64,000 bases of DNA, from the NCBI RefSeq assembly GCF_002163715.1, contig NZ_CP015698.1, positions 1,922,001 to 1,986,000 on the forward strand, in the 5' to 3' direction. Under the pieces are notes generated by a model that worked only from the letters and a program-made list of their open reading frames with translations, was not told where the DNA came from and searched no databases. A program made the position numbers and the translations under genes. Shown piece after piece: positions 1 to 10,915 of the stretch; position 1 is the first letter of the stretch; each line of letters starts with the position of its first letter. The stretch comes from Curvibacter sp. AEP1-3. Lineage in GTDB: Bacteria; Pseudomonadota; Gammaproteobacteria; Burkholderiales; Burkholderiaceae_C.

Positions 1-1
1 G

Positions 2-439
2 GTCTCCAGTGTCTTGGCCTCCACCGCCGGCGCTGCCAATGGCCCGACGACCAACAAACGCACCATCGAATCCAACGTGCTGGTGGAAGACGGCGCGGTG
101 GTGGTGCTGGGTGGACTGCTGCAAGACGAGTACGCCGGCAATCAGGAAAAAGTGCCGGGTCTTGCCGATGTGCCGTGGTTCGGCAACCTGTTCAAGAGCG
201 AATCCCGCAGCCGCAAGAAAACCAACCTGATGGTGTTTCTGCGCCCGGTGGTGGTGCGAGATGCCACGGCCACTCAGGCACTATCTAACGAACGTTATGA
301 GCAGATGCGCAGCTCCCAGCAGGGCGCCCAACCGGAGCCCAGCAATACGATGCCGGTCAATGAGGCGCCGGTGTTGCCGGGGCTGCCCGCCAAGCCGGCC
401 GCTGCGGCGCCTGTGCCGCCGGTAGTGCCTGCGCAATAA
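2..439 (+). CDS. gspD: GspD, type II secretion secretin, C-terminal end (5' truncated by window)
   Basis: The reading frame is open from the first bases, so only the last ~145 codons of an outer-membrane secretin are present. The segment carries the hallmark of the secretin core end: an NKRTIESNVLVEDG block, then VVLGGLLQDE, then a VPWFGNLF motif and a conserved MVFLRPVVV strand. GspD multimers form the outer-membrane channel of the type II secretion system. The last ~45 residues are rich in Pro and Ala (the S-domain/linker position) and look unstructured. gspE starts 9 bases downstream, so both are one operon. The identification is secure at family level; the upstream start lies outside the window. 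Confidence 0.93.
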   Translation, partial: VSSVLASTAGAANGPTTNKRTIESNVLVEDGAVVVLGGLLQDEYAGNQEKVPGLADVPWFGNLFKSESRSRKKTNLMVFLRPVVVRDATATQALSNERYEQMRSSQQGAQPEPSNTMPVNEAPVLPGLPAKPAAAAPVPPVVPAQ

Positions 440-448
440 GCCCGGCCC

Positions 449-1837
449 ATGCGCTACCCGCTGCCCTATGCCTTCGCACGCACACAGCAGTTGCTGCTGG
501 AAGACGATAACGAGCGACTGAGCTTGTGGGTCCATGGCGCGACGTCACCTTCGGCTATCTCGGAGGTGATGCGCAAATACCGCATTGACAGCCTGCAAAC
601 CCAGGATGCGGCGGAACTGACCCAGCGCATTAGCGTGGCCTATGCCCAAGGTGAATCGAGTGCGGCCACGGTGATGAACGAGGTGCAGGGCGAAGCGGAC
701 CTGAGCCGCATGATGCAGGAGTTGCCCGCCGTCGAAGACTTGCTGGAAACCGCAGATGACGCGCCCATTATCCGCATGCTCAACGCGCTGCTGACGCAAG
801 CAGCCCGTGACGGTGCGAGTGACATCCACATTGAGCCCTACGAACGCAATTCGTCCGTCCGCTTCCGGGTGGATGGCAGCTTGCGTGAAGTGGTGCAAGC
901 CCACCGCGCGCTACATGCGGCCCTGATCTCGCGCCTCAAAATCATGGCTGATCTGGATATCTCGGAAAAGCGCCTGCCGCAGGACGGGCGCATTTCCTTG
1001 CGCATCGGGACCCGTGCCGTGGATGTTCGCGTCAGCACCCTGCCCAGCGCCCACGGCGAACGCGCGGTGCTGCGCCTCTTGGATAAAAGTCAGGACCAGC
1101 GCAGCCTGGAAGCCGTGGGCATGCAGGGCGATGTGCTGCGCCGCTTTGAAGGCCTGATTGCCCAGCCGCACGGCATCATTCTCGTAACAGGCCCCACAGG
1201 TTCGGGCAAGTCCACCACGCTGTATGCCTCTCTGGGCCGGTTGGACGCCGCTCGCCAGAACATCATGACGGTGGAAGACCCTATCGAATACGAGCTGCCC
1301 GGCGTGGGCCAAACGCAGGTGAACCCCAAAATCGATCTGACGTTTGCCAAAGCCTTGCGCGCCATCCTGCGCCAGGACCCGGACGTGATCATGATCGGGG
1401 AAATCCGCGATTTCGAGACGGCGCAAATCGCCATTCAGGCATCGCTCACCGGTCACTTGGTGCTGGCGACTCTGCACACCAACGACTCCGCCAGCGCCGT
1501 GACGCGCTTGATCGACATGGGAGTGGAGCCATTTCTGCTGAGCTCGTCTTTGCGCGGCGTGCTGGCGCAGCGGCTGGTACGCAAACTCTGCAAATCCTGC
1601 GCGGGCAAGGGATGCGAGCATTGCGGTCACACGGGCTACCTGGGCCGCACCGGGGTGTTCGAGCTACTGGTGGCAGACGACGCGATTGCAGAGCTGATTC
1701 ACCATAACGCCTCAGAGGCAGACATCCGTAGCGCAGCACTCCGTCAAGGCATGGTGCCGCTGCGTGACGATGGGGAACGGCTGGTTTGCAGCGGCCTGAC
1801 CAGCAGAGAAGAGCTGATTCGCGTAGTGCGCGACTGA
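449..1837 (+). CDS. gspE: GspE, type II secretion ATPase
   Basis: A 462-residue traffic ATPase that powers pseudopilus assembly at the cytoplasmic face of the inner membrane. Walker A GPTGSGKST lies near residues 248-256, an Asp box/Walker B region (DPDVIMIGEIRD) near 309-320, a His box (LATLHTND) after it, and a zinc-type pair of Cys motifs (CKSC...CEHC) near 381-393, as in GspE/PilB. The N-terminal domain is short compared with ~500-residue GspE proteins. It follows gspD by 9 bases. The expected next gene, gspF, is 3.9 kb away, behind a regulator, a repeat protein and a lipase pair. Confidence 0.95.
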   Translation: MRYPLPYAFARTQQLLLEDDNERLSLWVHGATSPSAISEVMRKYRIDSLQTQDAAELTQRISVAYAQGESSAATVMNEVQGEADLSRMMQELPAVEDLLETADDAPIIRMLNALLTQAARDGASDIHIEPYERNSSVRFRVDGSLREVVQAHRALHAALISRLKIMADLDISEKRLPQDGRISLRIGTRAVDVRVSTLPSAHGERAVLRLLDKSQDQRSLEAVGMQGDVLRRFEGLIAQPHGIILVTGPTGSGKSTTLYASLGRLDAARQNIMTVEDPIEYELPGVGQTQVNPKIDLTFAKALRAILRQDPDVIMIGEIRDFETAQIAIQASLTGHLVLATLHTNDSASAVTRLIDMGVEPFLLSSSLRGVLAQRLVRKLCKSCAGKGCEHCGHTGYLGRTGVFELLVADDAIAELIHHNASEADIRSAALRQGMVPLRDDGERLVCSGLTSREELIRVVRD

Positions 1838-1852
1838 CAAGGGTGCGAGTCT

Positions 1853-2785
1853 TCAGCAGCGGGTGCAGGCCTTCACCATGGCGTCCGCGCGGGCGCGGCT
1901 TTGCTCCGTCAAATACTCCAAAAACACCCTCGTGCGTTCCGGCATGAATTTGCGACTGGGTAGTGCCGCATACAAGGCCAAATGACCGCCTATCCAAGGC
2001 GACAACACCCTCACCAGCGTGCCATCGGTCAAGAGTGGGGCCACCAAAGTCACTGCCGCCGAAGTAATGCCTGCGCCATCCACCGCGGCCCGCAGCAAGG
2101 TGTCGCCATGGTTGACCCAAAGCTTGGGTTTGACGGGAAACACCCCCGCCTCGTCATTGCGCTCTGTGTTCAAGAGCCGCCATTGGTCGAAGCTGACATG
2201 GGGCGTCTTGAGCCTCAGTACGTGGTGGTCAATCAGTTCATCCGGTGTGGTGGGCGTCCCCATGCGCTTCAGATACGCGGGCGATGCGACCAGAATCGAC
2301 TGGGTGGACGAAACGCGGCGCGCGATCACATTACCGTCGTAATTGCCATCCGTTGGCAGCATGGTGATGTCGTAGTCCTCCACGGGCGGCACCGTGTAGG
2401 TATCCACATCCATGTGCAAGGAAATCTCGGGGTACTTGGCCGTGAACCCCGCGATGATGGGCCCGATCACATGGGAAGCCAGTGCAGGAGGTGACAAAAG
2501 GCGAAGTTCGCCTGAAAGCTCCTGCGTTTGTGAACTGGTGAGGTCGTGCGCCTCGTCAATGTCTTGCAGGATAGTGCGCACCCTGCCCAGATAGGTCTCA
2601 CCCGCCGGACTCAGAGAGACCTTTCGCGTGGTGCGGTGCAGGAGACGGGCTCCCAAAAAGTCTTCCAAGTCAGCAATCTGGCGGGTCACGGCGGCTGAAG
2701 ACATGTCCAGCGCGCGGGCGGCGGCAGCGAAGCCGCCTTCATCCACTACTTTCTGGAAAACCCGCATTGACATCAATCGGTCCAT
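1853..2785 (-). CDS. LysR-family transcriptional regulator (paralogue of 20334-21278)
   Basis: A 310-residue LysR-type regulator: an N-terminal winged HTH (residues 1-60, with FAAAARALDMSSAAVTRQI) and a periplasmic-binding-like effector domain. It belongs to the group opening with MDRL.SMRVFQKVVDEGGF. The protein at 20334-21278 is a close relative along its full length. It is transcribed away from the DUF4148 gene at 2988, the classic layout for a LysR target, and the shared intergenic region has a conserved block also seen at the paralogous locus. Its effector is unknown. It converges on gspE with 15 bases between the stops. Confidence 0.9.
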   Translation of the reverse strand: MDRLMSMRVFQKVVDEGGFAAAARALDMSSAAVTRQIADLEDFLGARLLHRTTRKVSLSPAGETYLGRVRTILQDIDEAHDLTSSQTQELSGELRLLSPPALASHVIGPIIAGFTAKYPEISLHMDVDTYTVPPVEDYDITMLPTDGNYDGNVIARRVSSTQSILVASPAYLKRMGTPTTPDELIDHHVLRLKTPHVSFDQWRLLNTERNDEAGVFPVKPKLWVNHGDTLLRAAVDGAGITSAAVTLVAPLLTDGTLVRVLSPWIGGHLALYAALPSRKFMPERTRVFLEYLTEQSRARADAMVKACTRC

Positions 2786-2882
2786 GGGTCTCTTTTCAAA
2801 CTATTCAAGGGGACGATTATTTCAAACTGCGTAATGGTCCACTGTCTGCAGAGGTATTTTTCAGATGGCCTCCGATCTCTAA

Positions 2883-2925
2883 AGTTCAACCCATCGATGA
2901 GACGCACTGGATACGCCCCCTCGAT
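2883..2925. promoter_or_regulatory. Conserved LysR intergenic element, copy 1
   Basis: This block contains AGTTCAACCCATCGATGAG, GACGCA, then ACGCCCCCTCGAT. A near copy is at 21375-21421 (AGTTCATCCCATCGACGAG, GACGCA, ACGCCCCATCGAT). It begins 97 bases from the LysR start and ends 62 bases before the DUF4148 start; the other copy has 96 and 61. The likeness and spacing suggest a LysR operator plus promoter core. This is an inference from two loci; no binding data are implied. Confidence 0.6.
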
Positions 2926-2934
2926 ACCGGTAAC

Positions 2935-2953
2935 GACAGACGCTGTGTCTGTC
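2935..2953 (+). promoter_or_regulatory. 5' leader stem-loop of the DUF4148 mRNA
   Basis: GACAGAC, five bases, GTCTGTC: a perfect 7-bp inverted repeat between the conserved LysR block and the start codon at 2988. The paralogous locus has a smaller stem-loop at the equivalent place (21426-21440). It could stabilise the leader or be a protein-binding palindrome. Confidence 0.4.
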
Positions 2954-2987
2954 GATCGGAATCAACTTTGAATGAAGGATGTGAATC

Positions 2988-3491
2988 ATGAAATACGCTA
3001 CCGCTTCTATCGCTATCGCCGTTGCTGCCTTGCTGACCGGCCATGCACAAGCTGCTGACAACACAGGCAAAACCCGCGAGCAAGTCCGTGCTGAATTGGC
3101 TGAAGCCCAACGCACCGGTAACATCGTCGTGAACAACGGATCCGGCCAGGTTTTCAAGCTCAATGAGCAGTTTGCAAGCTTCTACCCCGTAGCCAAGGTC
3201 GAGACCAGCAAGACACGTGCACAAGTCCTGTCTGAGCTTGCTGCGGCCCAACGCACCGGCGACATCGTGGTAAACAACGGCTCAGGACAGGTGAACAAAC
3301 TGAACGAACAGTTCCCTACGTTCTATGCCACCAAGGTGTCCGATGCTGCAGGAAAAACACGCGCTCAAGTGGTCGCCGAATTGGCAGAAGCCCAACGCAC
3401 GGGTGACATCGCCGTGTCTTACGGCTCTGGACAAGTCAGCAAGCTGAACGAACAGTTCCCGACCTTTTATCCCACCACTCGCGTGAACTAA
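2988..3491 (+). CDS. Secreted DUF4148 protein with three tandem repeats
   Basis: A 167-residue protein with a signal peptide (cleavage near A-Q-A at 20-23), then three repeats starting near residues 28, 75 and 123. Each follows KTR.QV..ELAEAQRTGDI and then GSGQV.KLNEQFPTFY. DUF4148 proteins are small envelope proteins common in Burkholderiales, with no assigned function. The start is chosen by an AAGGA ribosome site 8 bases upstream and by the signal peptide. It is monocistronic, closed by the terminator at 3515, and divergent from a LysR gene that probably controls it. The near-identical repeats suggest recent internal duplication. Confidence 0.88.
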   Translation: MKYATASIAIAVAALLTGHAQAADNTGKTREQVRAELAEAQRTGNIVVNNGSGQVFKLNEQFASFYPVAKVETSKTRAQVLSELAAAQRTGDIVVNNGSGQVNKLNEQFPTFYATKVSDAAGKTRAQVVAELAEAQRTGDIAVSYGSGQVSKLNEQFPTFYPTTRVN

Positions 3492-3514
3492 GCATCGCGA
3501 TAGGGAAACCTCAA

Positions 3515-3546
3515 GCCCTCCGGCCCACAAGGCCGGAGGGCTTTTT
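3515..3546 (+). terminator. Rho-independent terminator of the DUF4148 gene
   Basis: A 10-bp GC stem (GCCCTCCGGCC / GGCCGGAGGGC) with an ACAA loop followed by five T residues, 23 bases after the stop codon. It also borders the convergent lipase-foldase gene. Confidence 0.9.
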
Positions 3547-3549
3547 CGT

Positions 3550-4538
3550 TCAAGGCTCGTACGCCTCCAAGCGCTTGCGCTCCAGTTCATTGAAGCGGGC
3601 CTGCTGCAAGTCTGCCAAGGCTGCTTGCTTTTCTGAGTCCGGCGCATCAGCCAGTCGCTGCAAAGCGCGAGCCCGATCACTCAAATAGCTGTCGATCCTT
3701 TGGCGCCATTGGCGCTCTTCCTGCTCCAGCTCTGCCAAACGGCCAGCGGCAGCATTGTCCAAGGTCTTGGCCCGGGCGCGAAACACCTCGTCATCCCCCG
3801 CCCCCTGCGCACGCAAAGCGGCAATTTGCGCTTCGAGCCGGATCACTGCACGAGGCGCTTCCCGGTCTTCACGCAGCATGCGCGGCATTTGCTGATCCAG
3901 CGTTGCCAACCGGGAGCGCTTGTCTGACGCGCTCAATGTCGCATCATTGGCGATCTCCAGCCGGGCCAGCGCGTCCATGTCGTTGGCGTCTTCCAGGCCG
4001 AACATGGCCTGTGTCTCTTCCGCACTGAAGTAGTTGTCACGCAAACTCTGCATGGCCAGGAACCGGGCGCGCAAACTGCGCTCGGCTTCAGGCTTTTTCG
4101 CGTAATCCTGTTCCAGCCGGAGCAATGCAGCTTTGAAGGCGATATACCGGTCCAACAAGCGCTGGGCCTGGGGCAACTGGGCAGGCCTGAGGTTCTCGGC
4201 CAGAACCTGCTGTATCTGGCGCGTGATTTCTGGAATGGTTTGCTCGCCGACAGTGCTGAGGTAGTAGTCAAACAATCGCTTGAGCTCCCCATACGCCAGT
4301 GTGCTGCAACCGGCTTCCCGGCACTGACCCGGCAGGGGATTCAACGCGCTCGCTTGCAATGCCATCAAACCATCTGGTGCAGTACCCGCCAAAGAAAGCG
4401 CCGGTTGCCTGTTTTCCAAGGAGGACGGTTTGGAGGTGTCGGTTCTGCTAGGACTCCACCCTATCCACAGGGCAAAACCCAACAAGCCCAGCAACCCCAA
4501 GGTTGCCAGGCCTGTGCGCTTGTCCCAGCGCAGTGTCA

Positions 4539-4539
<1 letters not shown>
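3550..4539 (-). CDS. lifO: Lipase-specific foldase (lipase modulator)
   Basis: A 329-residue membrane-anchored steric chaperone that folds the lipase in the periplasm before T2SS export. One N-terminal membrane segment (about 10-28) is followed by a variable linker and the foldase signature RLFDYYLSTVGE at residues 88-99, matching the RxxFDY(F/C)LSAxGE motif needed for lipase activation. The rest is charged and helical, as expected for the lipase-embracing helices. The ATG overlaps the lipase stop by one base (TGATG), so the two are translationally coupled. A GTG one codon upstream is an alternative start. Confidence 0.93.
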
Positions 4540-6932
<2,393 letters not shown>

Positions 6933-6943
6933 AAGGAGGTCTC

Positions 6944-7750
6944 GTGCAACTGCGTTCTCTGACTCTCTCTCTGGCGCTCATCGCCGGTCTGATCACCCTC
7001 AGCGGCTGTACCCGCATTGAATCCGGCGAGGTGGGTTTGCGCATCAACTTCGACAAAACCGTTGATCCGACAGAGCGGCTACCGGGCTCGTTCAACCAGA
7101 CCGTCATCGGTGAAATCCTGACCTTCAAGATTCAGGATGTTGCGGTTGGCGTAGACAACATGACTCCGCTGGCCTCGGACAACTCCACCATCAAAGACTT
7201 CGACATGACGGTGGTCTACAACGTGAACCCCTCGGCCGTGTCTGAGCTGTGGACCACCAAAAACCGCACCTTCCACGGCATCTCTGACAAAGGCGGCGAC
7301 ATTCTGCTGATGCAGAACTACGTGGCGCTGAGCGCCCGCAACGCTGCGTACAAAGTGGCACGGGGTTACGAGTCGCTCAAGATGGCGGACAACCGGCCAT
7401 TGATGGAACAACAAATCCGCGAGAACATCATCAAAACCCTGACGGACGAGAAGCTGGGTGACAAGATCACCGTGTCTCAAGTGCAGGTGCGTGCGATCAC
7501 GCCGGCCGATGTCATTGTGCAAAGCGCCAATGAACTGGTGCGTGCCCAGAACGAACTCAAGACCAAAGAAGTGGAAGTGCAAACCGCCAAGAAAGAGGCG
7601 GAGCGCATTGCGGCCCTGAACGCCAATGCAGGCGCCATCGGCTACATGAATGCCATGGCCAACCTCAAGATCGCCGAAGGTGTGGCCAACGGCAAAGTAC
7701 AAACCATTGTGGTGCCCTATGACTTCAAGGGCATCGTGAATGCGAAATAA
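6944..7750 (+). CDS. SPFH/Band-7 domain lipoprotein
   Basis: A 268-residue protein starting at GTG behind a strong AAAGGAGGT site. A lipoprotein signal ends in TLSGC with Cys22. An SPFH/prohibitin-type domain follows, and then an Ala/Glu-rich coiled-coil stretch (about 185-225: NELKTKEVEVQTAKKEAER). SPFH proteins scaffold membrane complexes; most bacterial ones have a membrane helix, so lipid anchoring is slightly unusual. It lies 11 bases after gspF, with the nucleotidase gene 9 bases beyond, which suggests cotranscription. Its specific role is unknown. Confidence 0.82.
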   Translation: MQLRSLTLSLALIAGLITLSGCTRIESGEVGLRINFDKTVDPTERLPGSFNQTVIGEILTFKIQDVAVGVDNMTPLASDNSTIKDFDMTVVYNVNPSAVSELWTTKNRTFHGISDKGGDILLMQNYVALSARNAAYKVARGYESLKMADNRPLMEQQIRENIIKTLTDEKLGDKITVSQVQVRAITPADVIVQSANELVRAQNELKTKEVEVQTAKKEAERIAALNANAGAIGYMNAMANLKIAEGVANGKVQTIVVPYDFKGIVNAK

Positions 7751-7759
7751 GGAATCCCC

Positions 7760-8653
7760 ATGGGACTGACCCTCGACGGCAAGCTGGTGGTCGCCATCTC
7801 CAGCCGTGCTTTGTTTGACTTTGAAGAAGAGAACCAGGTCTTCGAACAAACCGACGACCACGCCTACATGCAGCTCCAGCGCGAGCGGCTGGATGTACCT
7901 GCCAAGCCCGGGGTTGCCTTTTCGCTGGTGAAAAAGCTGCTGGCCTTCAACGAAACTCCGTCGCAGCGGGTGGAGGTGGTCATCCTTTCGCGCAACGACC
8001 CCGTCAGCGGCTTGCGCGTCATGCGCAGTGCGGCGCACTATGCGCTGCCTATCATTCGCTGCTCGTTCACCCGAGGCGAGTCGCCCTGGCGCTATCTCAA
8101 GCCTTTGCGGGCTAACCTGTTTTTGAGCACCCACCTCAAAGACGTGCGCGACGCCCTGGCAGCCGGCGTGCCTGCTGCGCAGGTCTACCCCCACAGCGCA
8201 CATGCCAGCGACGCACACCCCGCCGAAGTTCGCATTGCCTTTGACGGCGACGCCGTGCTTTTCAGCGACGAGGCAGAGCAGGTGTACCAGAGCGGCGGCC
8301 TGACTGCTTTCCAGAAACACGAGATGGACAAGGTGGGCCAGCCCCTGCCCGACGGCCCCTTCAAGCCCCTGCTGGTCGCCTTGCACCGCATGCAACAGGC
8401 CGCCATTCCGCACATGCGCATCCGCACGGCGCTGGTCACCGCCCGCAGTGCACCCGCGCACGAACGTGCCATCCGCACCCTGATGGACTGGAACATTGAA
8501 GTCGACGAAGCCATGTTCCTGGGCGGCCTCGACAAAGGCGAGTTCCTGCGCGAGTTCGAGCCGGACTTCTTCTTTGACGACCAGACAGGACACATCGAAT
8601 CTGCAGCCCGTCATGTCCCCAGCGGCCATGTGGCAAGTGGCGTGCGCAACTAG
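7760..8653 (+). CDS. 5'-nucleotidase (cytosolic NT5C1-like family)
   Basis: A 297-residue protein of the bacterial/eukaryotic 5-nucleotidase family related to cytosolic 5'-nucleotidase I, which dephosphorylates nucleoside monophosphates. Visible family features are VVAISSRALFDFEEEN at the N-terminus (in place of the usual HAD DxD opening), VEVVILSRNDP in the middle, RIRTALVTARSAPAHERAIR, and a C-terminal acidic FLGGLDKGEF...DFFFDDQ block. It is 9 bases downstream of the SPFH lipoprotein gene. The ATG is preceded by AAGGA. Confidence 0.85.
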   Translation: MGLTLDGKLVVAISSRALFDFEEENQVFEQTDDHAYMQLQRERLDVPAKPGVAFSLVKKLLAFNETPSQRVEVVILSRNDPVSGLRVMRSAAHYALPIIRCSFTRGESPWRYLKPLRANLFLSTHLKDVRDALAAGVPAAQVYPHSAHASDAHPAEVRIAFDGDAVLFSDEAEQVYQSGGLTAFQKHEMDKVGQPLPDGPFKPLLVALHRMQQAAIPHMRIRTALVTARSAPAHERAIRTLMDWNIEVDEAMFLGGLDKGEFLREFEPDFFFDDQTGHIESAARHVPSGHVASGVRN

Positions 8654-8720
8654 ATTTGTTTCAAGCGTGTAAAAGCCGGAGCTGCTTTGGTAAACCAATG
8701 TAAAACCGACTGACACGCAG

Positions 8721-8745
8721 GACATGCAGGTCTATCCTGCATGTC
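8721..8745. promoter_or_regulatory. Perfect 10-bp inverted repeat before a small ORF
   Basis: GACATGCAGG, five bases, CCTGCATGTC. It ends exactly where the ATG of the small ORF at 8746 begins and contains an in-register ATG at 8741. It may be an operator or an RNA hairpin masking the start. Confidence 0.5.
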
Positions 8746-8997
8746 ATGTCCTTCGCACGCATTCCCCCCAACTCACCTGCCCCCCCGCGCAGCAGGGATG
8801 CGGCGCATGAGCACCCCGGTGTCGAGCAGACCTTGTCTGCCAACGCGGAAGCGTGGCGACGACTGGCAATAGTGGGTTACCACCGCGCCTCCGAGCTGGT
8901 GCGTGCGCGACAACCAGCCAGCGCCCCCCATGACCCGGCTGACGGTCACGAGGCGCCCTCCAGCGATCCGCACCAGAGCGGTTTTCAGAACCTTTAG
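8746..8997 (+). CDS. Small hypothetical protein (uncertain)
   Basis: An 83-residue ORF with no recognised family. The middle (AEAWRRLAIVGYHRASELVRA) could be an amphipathic helix; both ends are Pro/Ser/His-rich and look disordered. No good ribosome site precedes the ATG; the inverted repeat at 8721-8745 abuts it instead. It fills most of a 438-base gap in which no other coding frame is convincing. Real coding status is unproven. Confidence 0.3.
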   Translation: MSFARIPPNSPAPPRSRDAAHEHPGVEQTLSANAEAWRRLAIVGYHRASELVRARQPASAPHDPADGHEAPSSDPHQSGFQNL

Positions 8998-9091
8998 GCC
9001 TCGGGCTATGCGGCGGGCGCTAATATCCCGCTAGCTTCAGGCTTGGTGCATTCCGCACGGCCGGCCCCGACTTCCAACCGAGATTTTCTGC

Positions 9092-10915
9092 ATGGCATTT
9101 GTGGCATCCGCGTCCGCCAAATGGGCGACGTTCAAAGCATTCATTCTTCGCGCCGTGGCACTGTCCACTCCCTACTTTTCGTCGGAAGACAAATGGAAGG
9201 CCCGCGGCATGCTGGCGGCTATCGTGGCCCTCAACCTCGCGCTGGTTTACATGGCAGTGGTTTTCAATGACTGGAACCGGCTTTTCTATGACTCGCTGCA
9301 GGAAAAGAATGCCGCCGTCTTCTGGGAGCAATTGGGCCGCTTCACCTACCTCGCGTTCGGCTTCATCGTCATCGCGGTCTACAAGTTTTATCTGACGCAG
9401 CTGCTCGAGATGCGTTGGCGCGCGTGGATGACCAACCACTACCTGCACAAGTGGATGTCACACCAGGCTTTTTATCGACTGGAGTTGGCGCGTTTCGCGC
9501 CATCCGCACACGCCCACGGTGCCAACCCGGACAACCCTGACCAGCGTATCCAGGAGGACATCAACCAGTTCACTACCTTCACCATCTCCTTGAGCATGGG
9601 TCTGTTGAATTCCGTGGTCACTTTGGTGAGCTTTGTGGGAATTTTGTGGTCACTCTCAGGCGCCTTTGCTTTCACATTGGCCGGGCAGCAATACTCCATA
9701 CCCGGCTTCATGGTCTGGATGGCGGTGCTGTACTGCGCTGTAGGGAGCGTGATTACCCATTACATCGGTCGCAAGCAAATCCCCCTCAACTTCGAACAGC
9801 AGCGCGTGGAGGCGGACTTCCGCCACCACATGGTGCGCGCCCGCGAATACAGCGAATCCATTGCGTTTGACCGTGGCGAGAACGTAGTGCGCGAGCAGAT
9901 GGCCCAGCGTTTCAGCCGGGTACTGGCCAACAACCTGGCGCTCATCAAGGCGCAGAAGGGCTTGATCTGGTTCACCAGCTTCTTCGGGCAAGCCGCCGTG
10001 GTGTTTCCGTTTGTAGTGGCGGCCCCGCGCTTCTTTAGCGGTGCCATTCAACTGGGACAACTCACGCAAATCTCTGGGGCATTCGGACAGGTCCAAGGGT
10101 CACTGAGCTGGTTTGTGGACACTTACAGCAGCCTGGCCAGCTGGCGCGCCACGACCGACCGACTGACCGGCTTTGAAGAGTCTTTCAAGGCTCTGGCGCA
10201 GGTGGAATCTGCGCAAGCATCTACCAAAACTATAGCAACCGCAGGTCCTTTGGATACTGAGCCTCTGCGCATTGCCCTTCCCAACGGCACCACGCTGCTG
10301 GAACACACCCGCCTGCATGCACAACCGGGCGACCGCATTCTGTTGCAAGGCCCGTCAGGCAGTGGCAAATCCACCCTGTTCCGCACATTGGCCGGTATAT
10401 GGCCCTACGCACAAGGTGCCGTGGATCTACCCGCTGACAGCATGTTCTTGCCTCAGCGTGCTTACTTCCCCAACGGACCCTTGCGTGAGGCGCTCGCCTA
10501 CCCGGAGGTAGCTACCCGTTACAGCGACGCCGAGTTGCAGCAGGTGCTGCGGGACGCAATGCTGCCCCACCTGGCAGATGCGCTCGACACCGTGGATGCA
10601 TGGAGCCAGAAACTCTCGGGCGGGGAACAACAGCGCCTGGCCATTGCCCGGGTGCTGCTCAAGAAACCGCAATGGTTGTTTGCGGACGAAGCCACCAGTG
10701 CACTGGACGAAGCGGCCGAGGCCGCGCTCTACCAGCGCCTGTGCGATGTGGTGGCCCAGCGGGGCGGGGCTTTGGTGTCCATCGCCCACCGGCCGGGCGT
10801 GGCGGCATTCCACAACCAGCGTTGGGTGTTGGAGTCTCGTGCTGCTGCCGCAGACGCTGGCAGCTCTGCGCCTCAGGCTGCTGCTTTGTTTACCTTGTCT
10901 ACAAAGCCGGCATAA
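9092..10915 (+). CDS. ABC transporter, fused permease/ATPase of the SbmA/BacA-YddA type
   Basis: A 607-residue protein with an N-terminal membrane domain of about six helices (30-330) like SbmA/BacA and eukaryotic ABCD transporters. It includes the conserved [13 protein letters not shown] segment near 60-72 and the [13 protein letters not shown]-like motif near 148-158. A nucleotide-binding domain follows: Walker [10 protein letters not shown] at 420-428, signature LSGGEQQR near 508, Walker B WLFADEAT. The family moves peptides, cobalamin or lipids; the substrate here is unknown. The linker before the ATPase ([13 protein letters not shown]) may be a decayed copy of the dispersed repeat. The 3' end overlaps queC. 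Confidence 0.88.
   Translation: MAFVASASAKWATFKAFILRAVALSTPYFSSEDKWKARGMLAAIVALNLALVYMAVVFNDWNRLFYDSLQEKNAAVFWEQLGRFTYLAFGFIVIAVYKFYLTQLLEMRWRAWMTNHYLHKWMSHQAFYRLELARFAPSAHAHGANPDNPDQRIQEDINQFTTFTISLSMGLLNSVVTLVSFVGILWSLSGAFAFTLAGQQYSIPGFMVWMAVLYCAVGSVITHYIGRKQIPLNFEQQRVEADFRHHMVRAREYSESIAFDRGENVVREQMAQRFSRVLANNLALIKAQKGLIWFTSFFGQAAVVFPFVVAAPRFFSGAIQLGQLTQISGAFGQVQGSLSWFVDTYSSLASWRATTDRLTGFEESFKALAQVESAQASTKTIATAGPLDTEPLRIALPNGTTLLEHTRLHAQPGDRILLQGPSGSGKSTLFRTLAGIWPYAQGAVDLPADSMFLPQRAYFPNGPLREALAYPEVATRYSDAELQQVLRDAMLPHLADALDTVDAWSQKLSGGEQQRLAIARVLLKKPQWLFADEATSALDEAAEAALYQRLCDVVAQRGGALVSIAHRPGVAAFHNQRWVLESRAAAADAGSSAPQAAALFTLSTKPA

Larger units (their letters stand above)
8654..9091. other. 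Long intergenic region with a doubtful small ORF
   Basis: 438 bases between the nucleotidase and the ABC exporter. It holds TGTAAA-like motifs (8669-8675 and 8699-8705), a perfect inverted repeat at 8721-8745, and a small ORF at 8746-8997. I see no RNA gene and no clear terminator. Confidence 0.5.

Noticed and set aside
3515..3546. Inverted repeat considered as a CRISPR or REP unit
   Set aside because: Single copy with a T tract right after a gene; it is an ordinary terminator.
7079..8725. Long open frame on the minus strand opposite the SPFH and nucleotidase genes
   Set aside because: It is antisense to two well-supported genes; the His/Val/Gly-rich translation has no domain and arises from GC-rich third positions.
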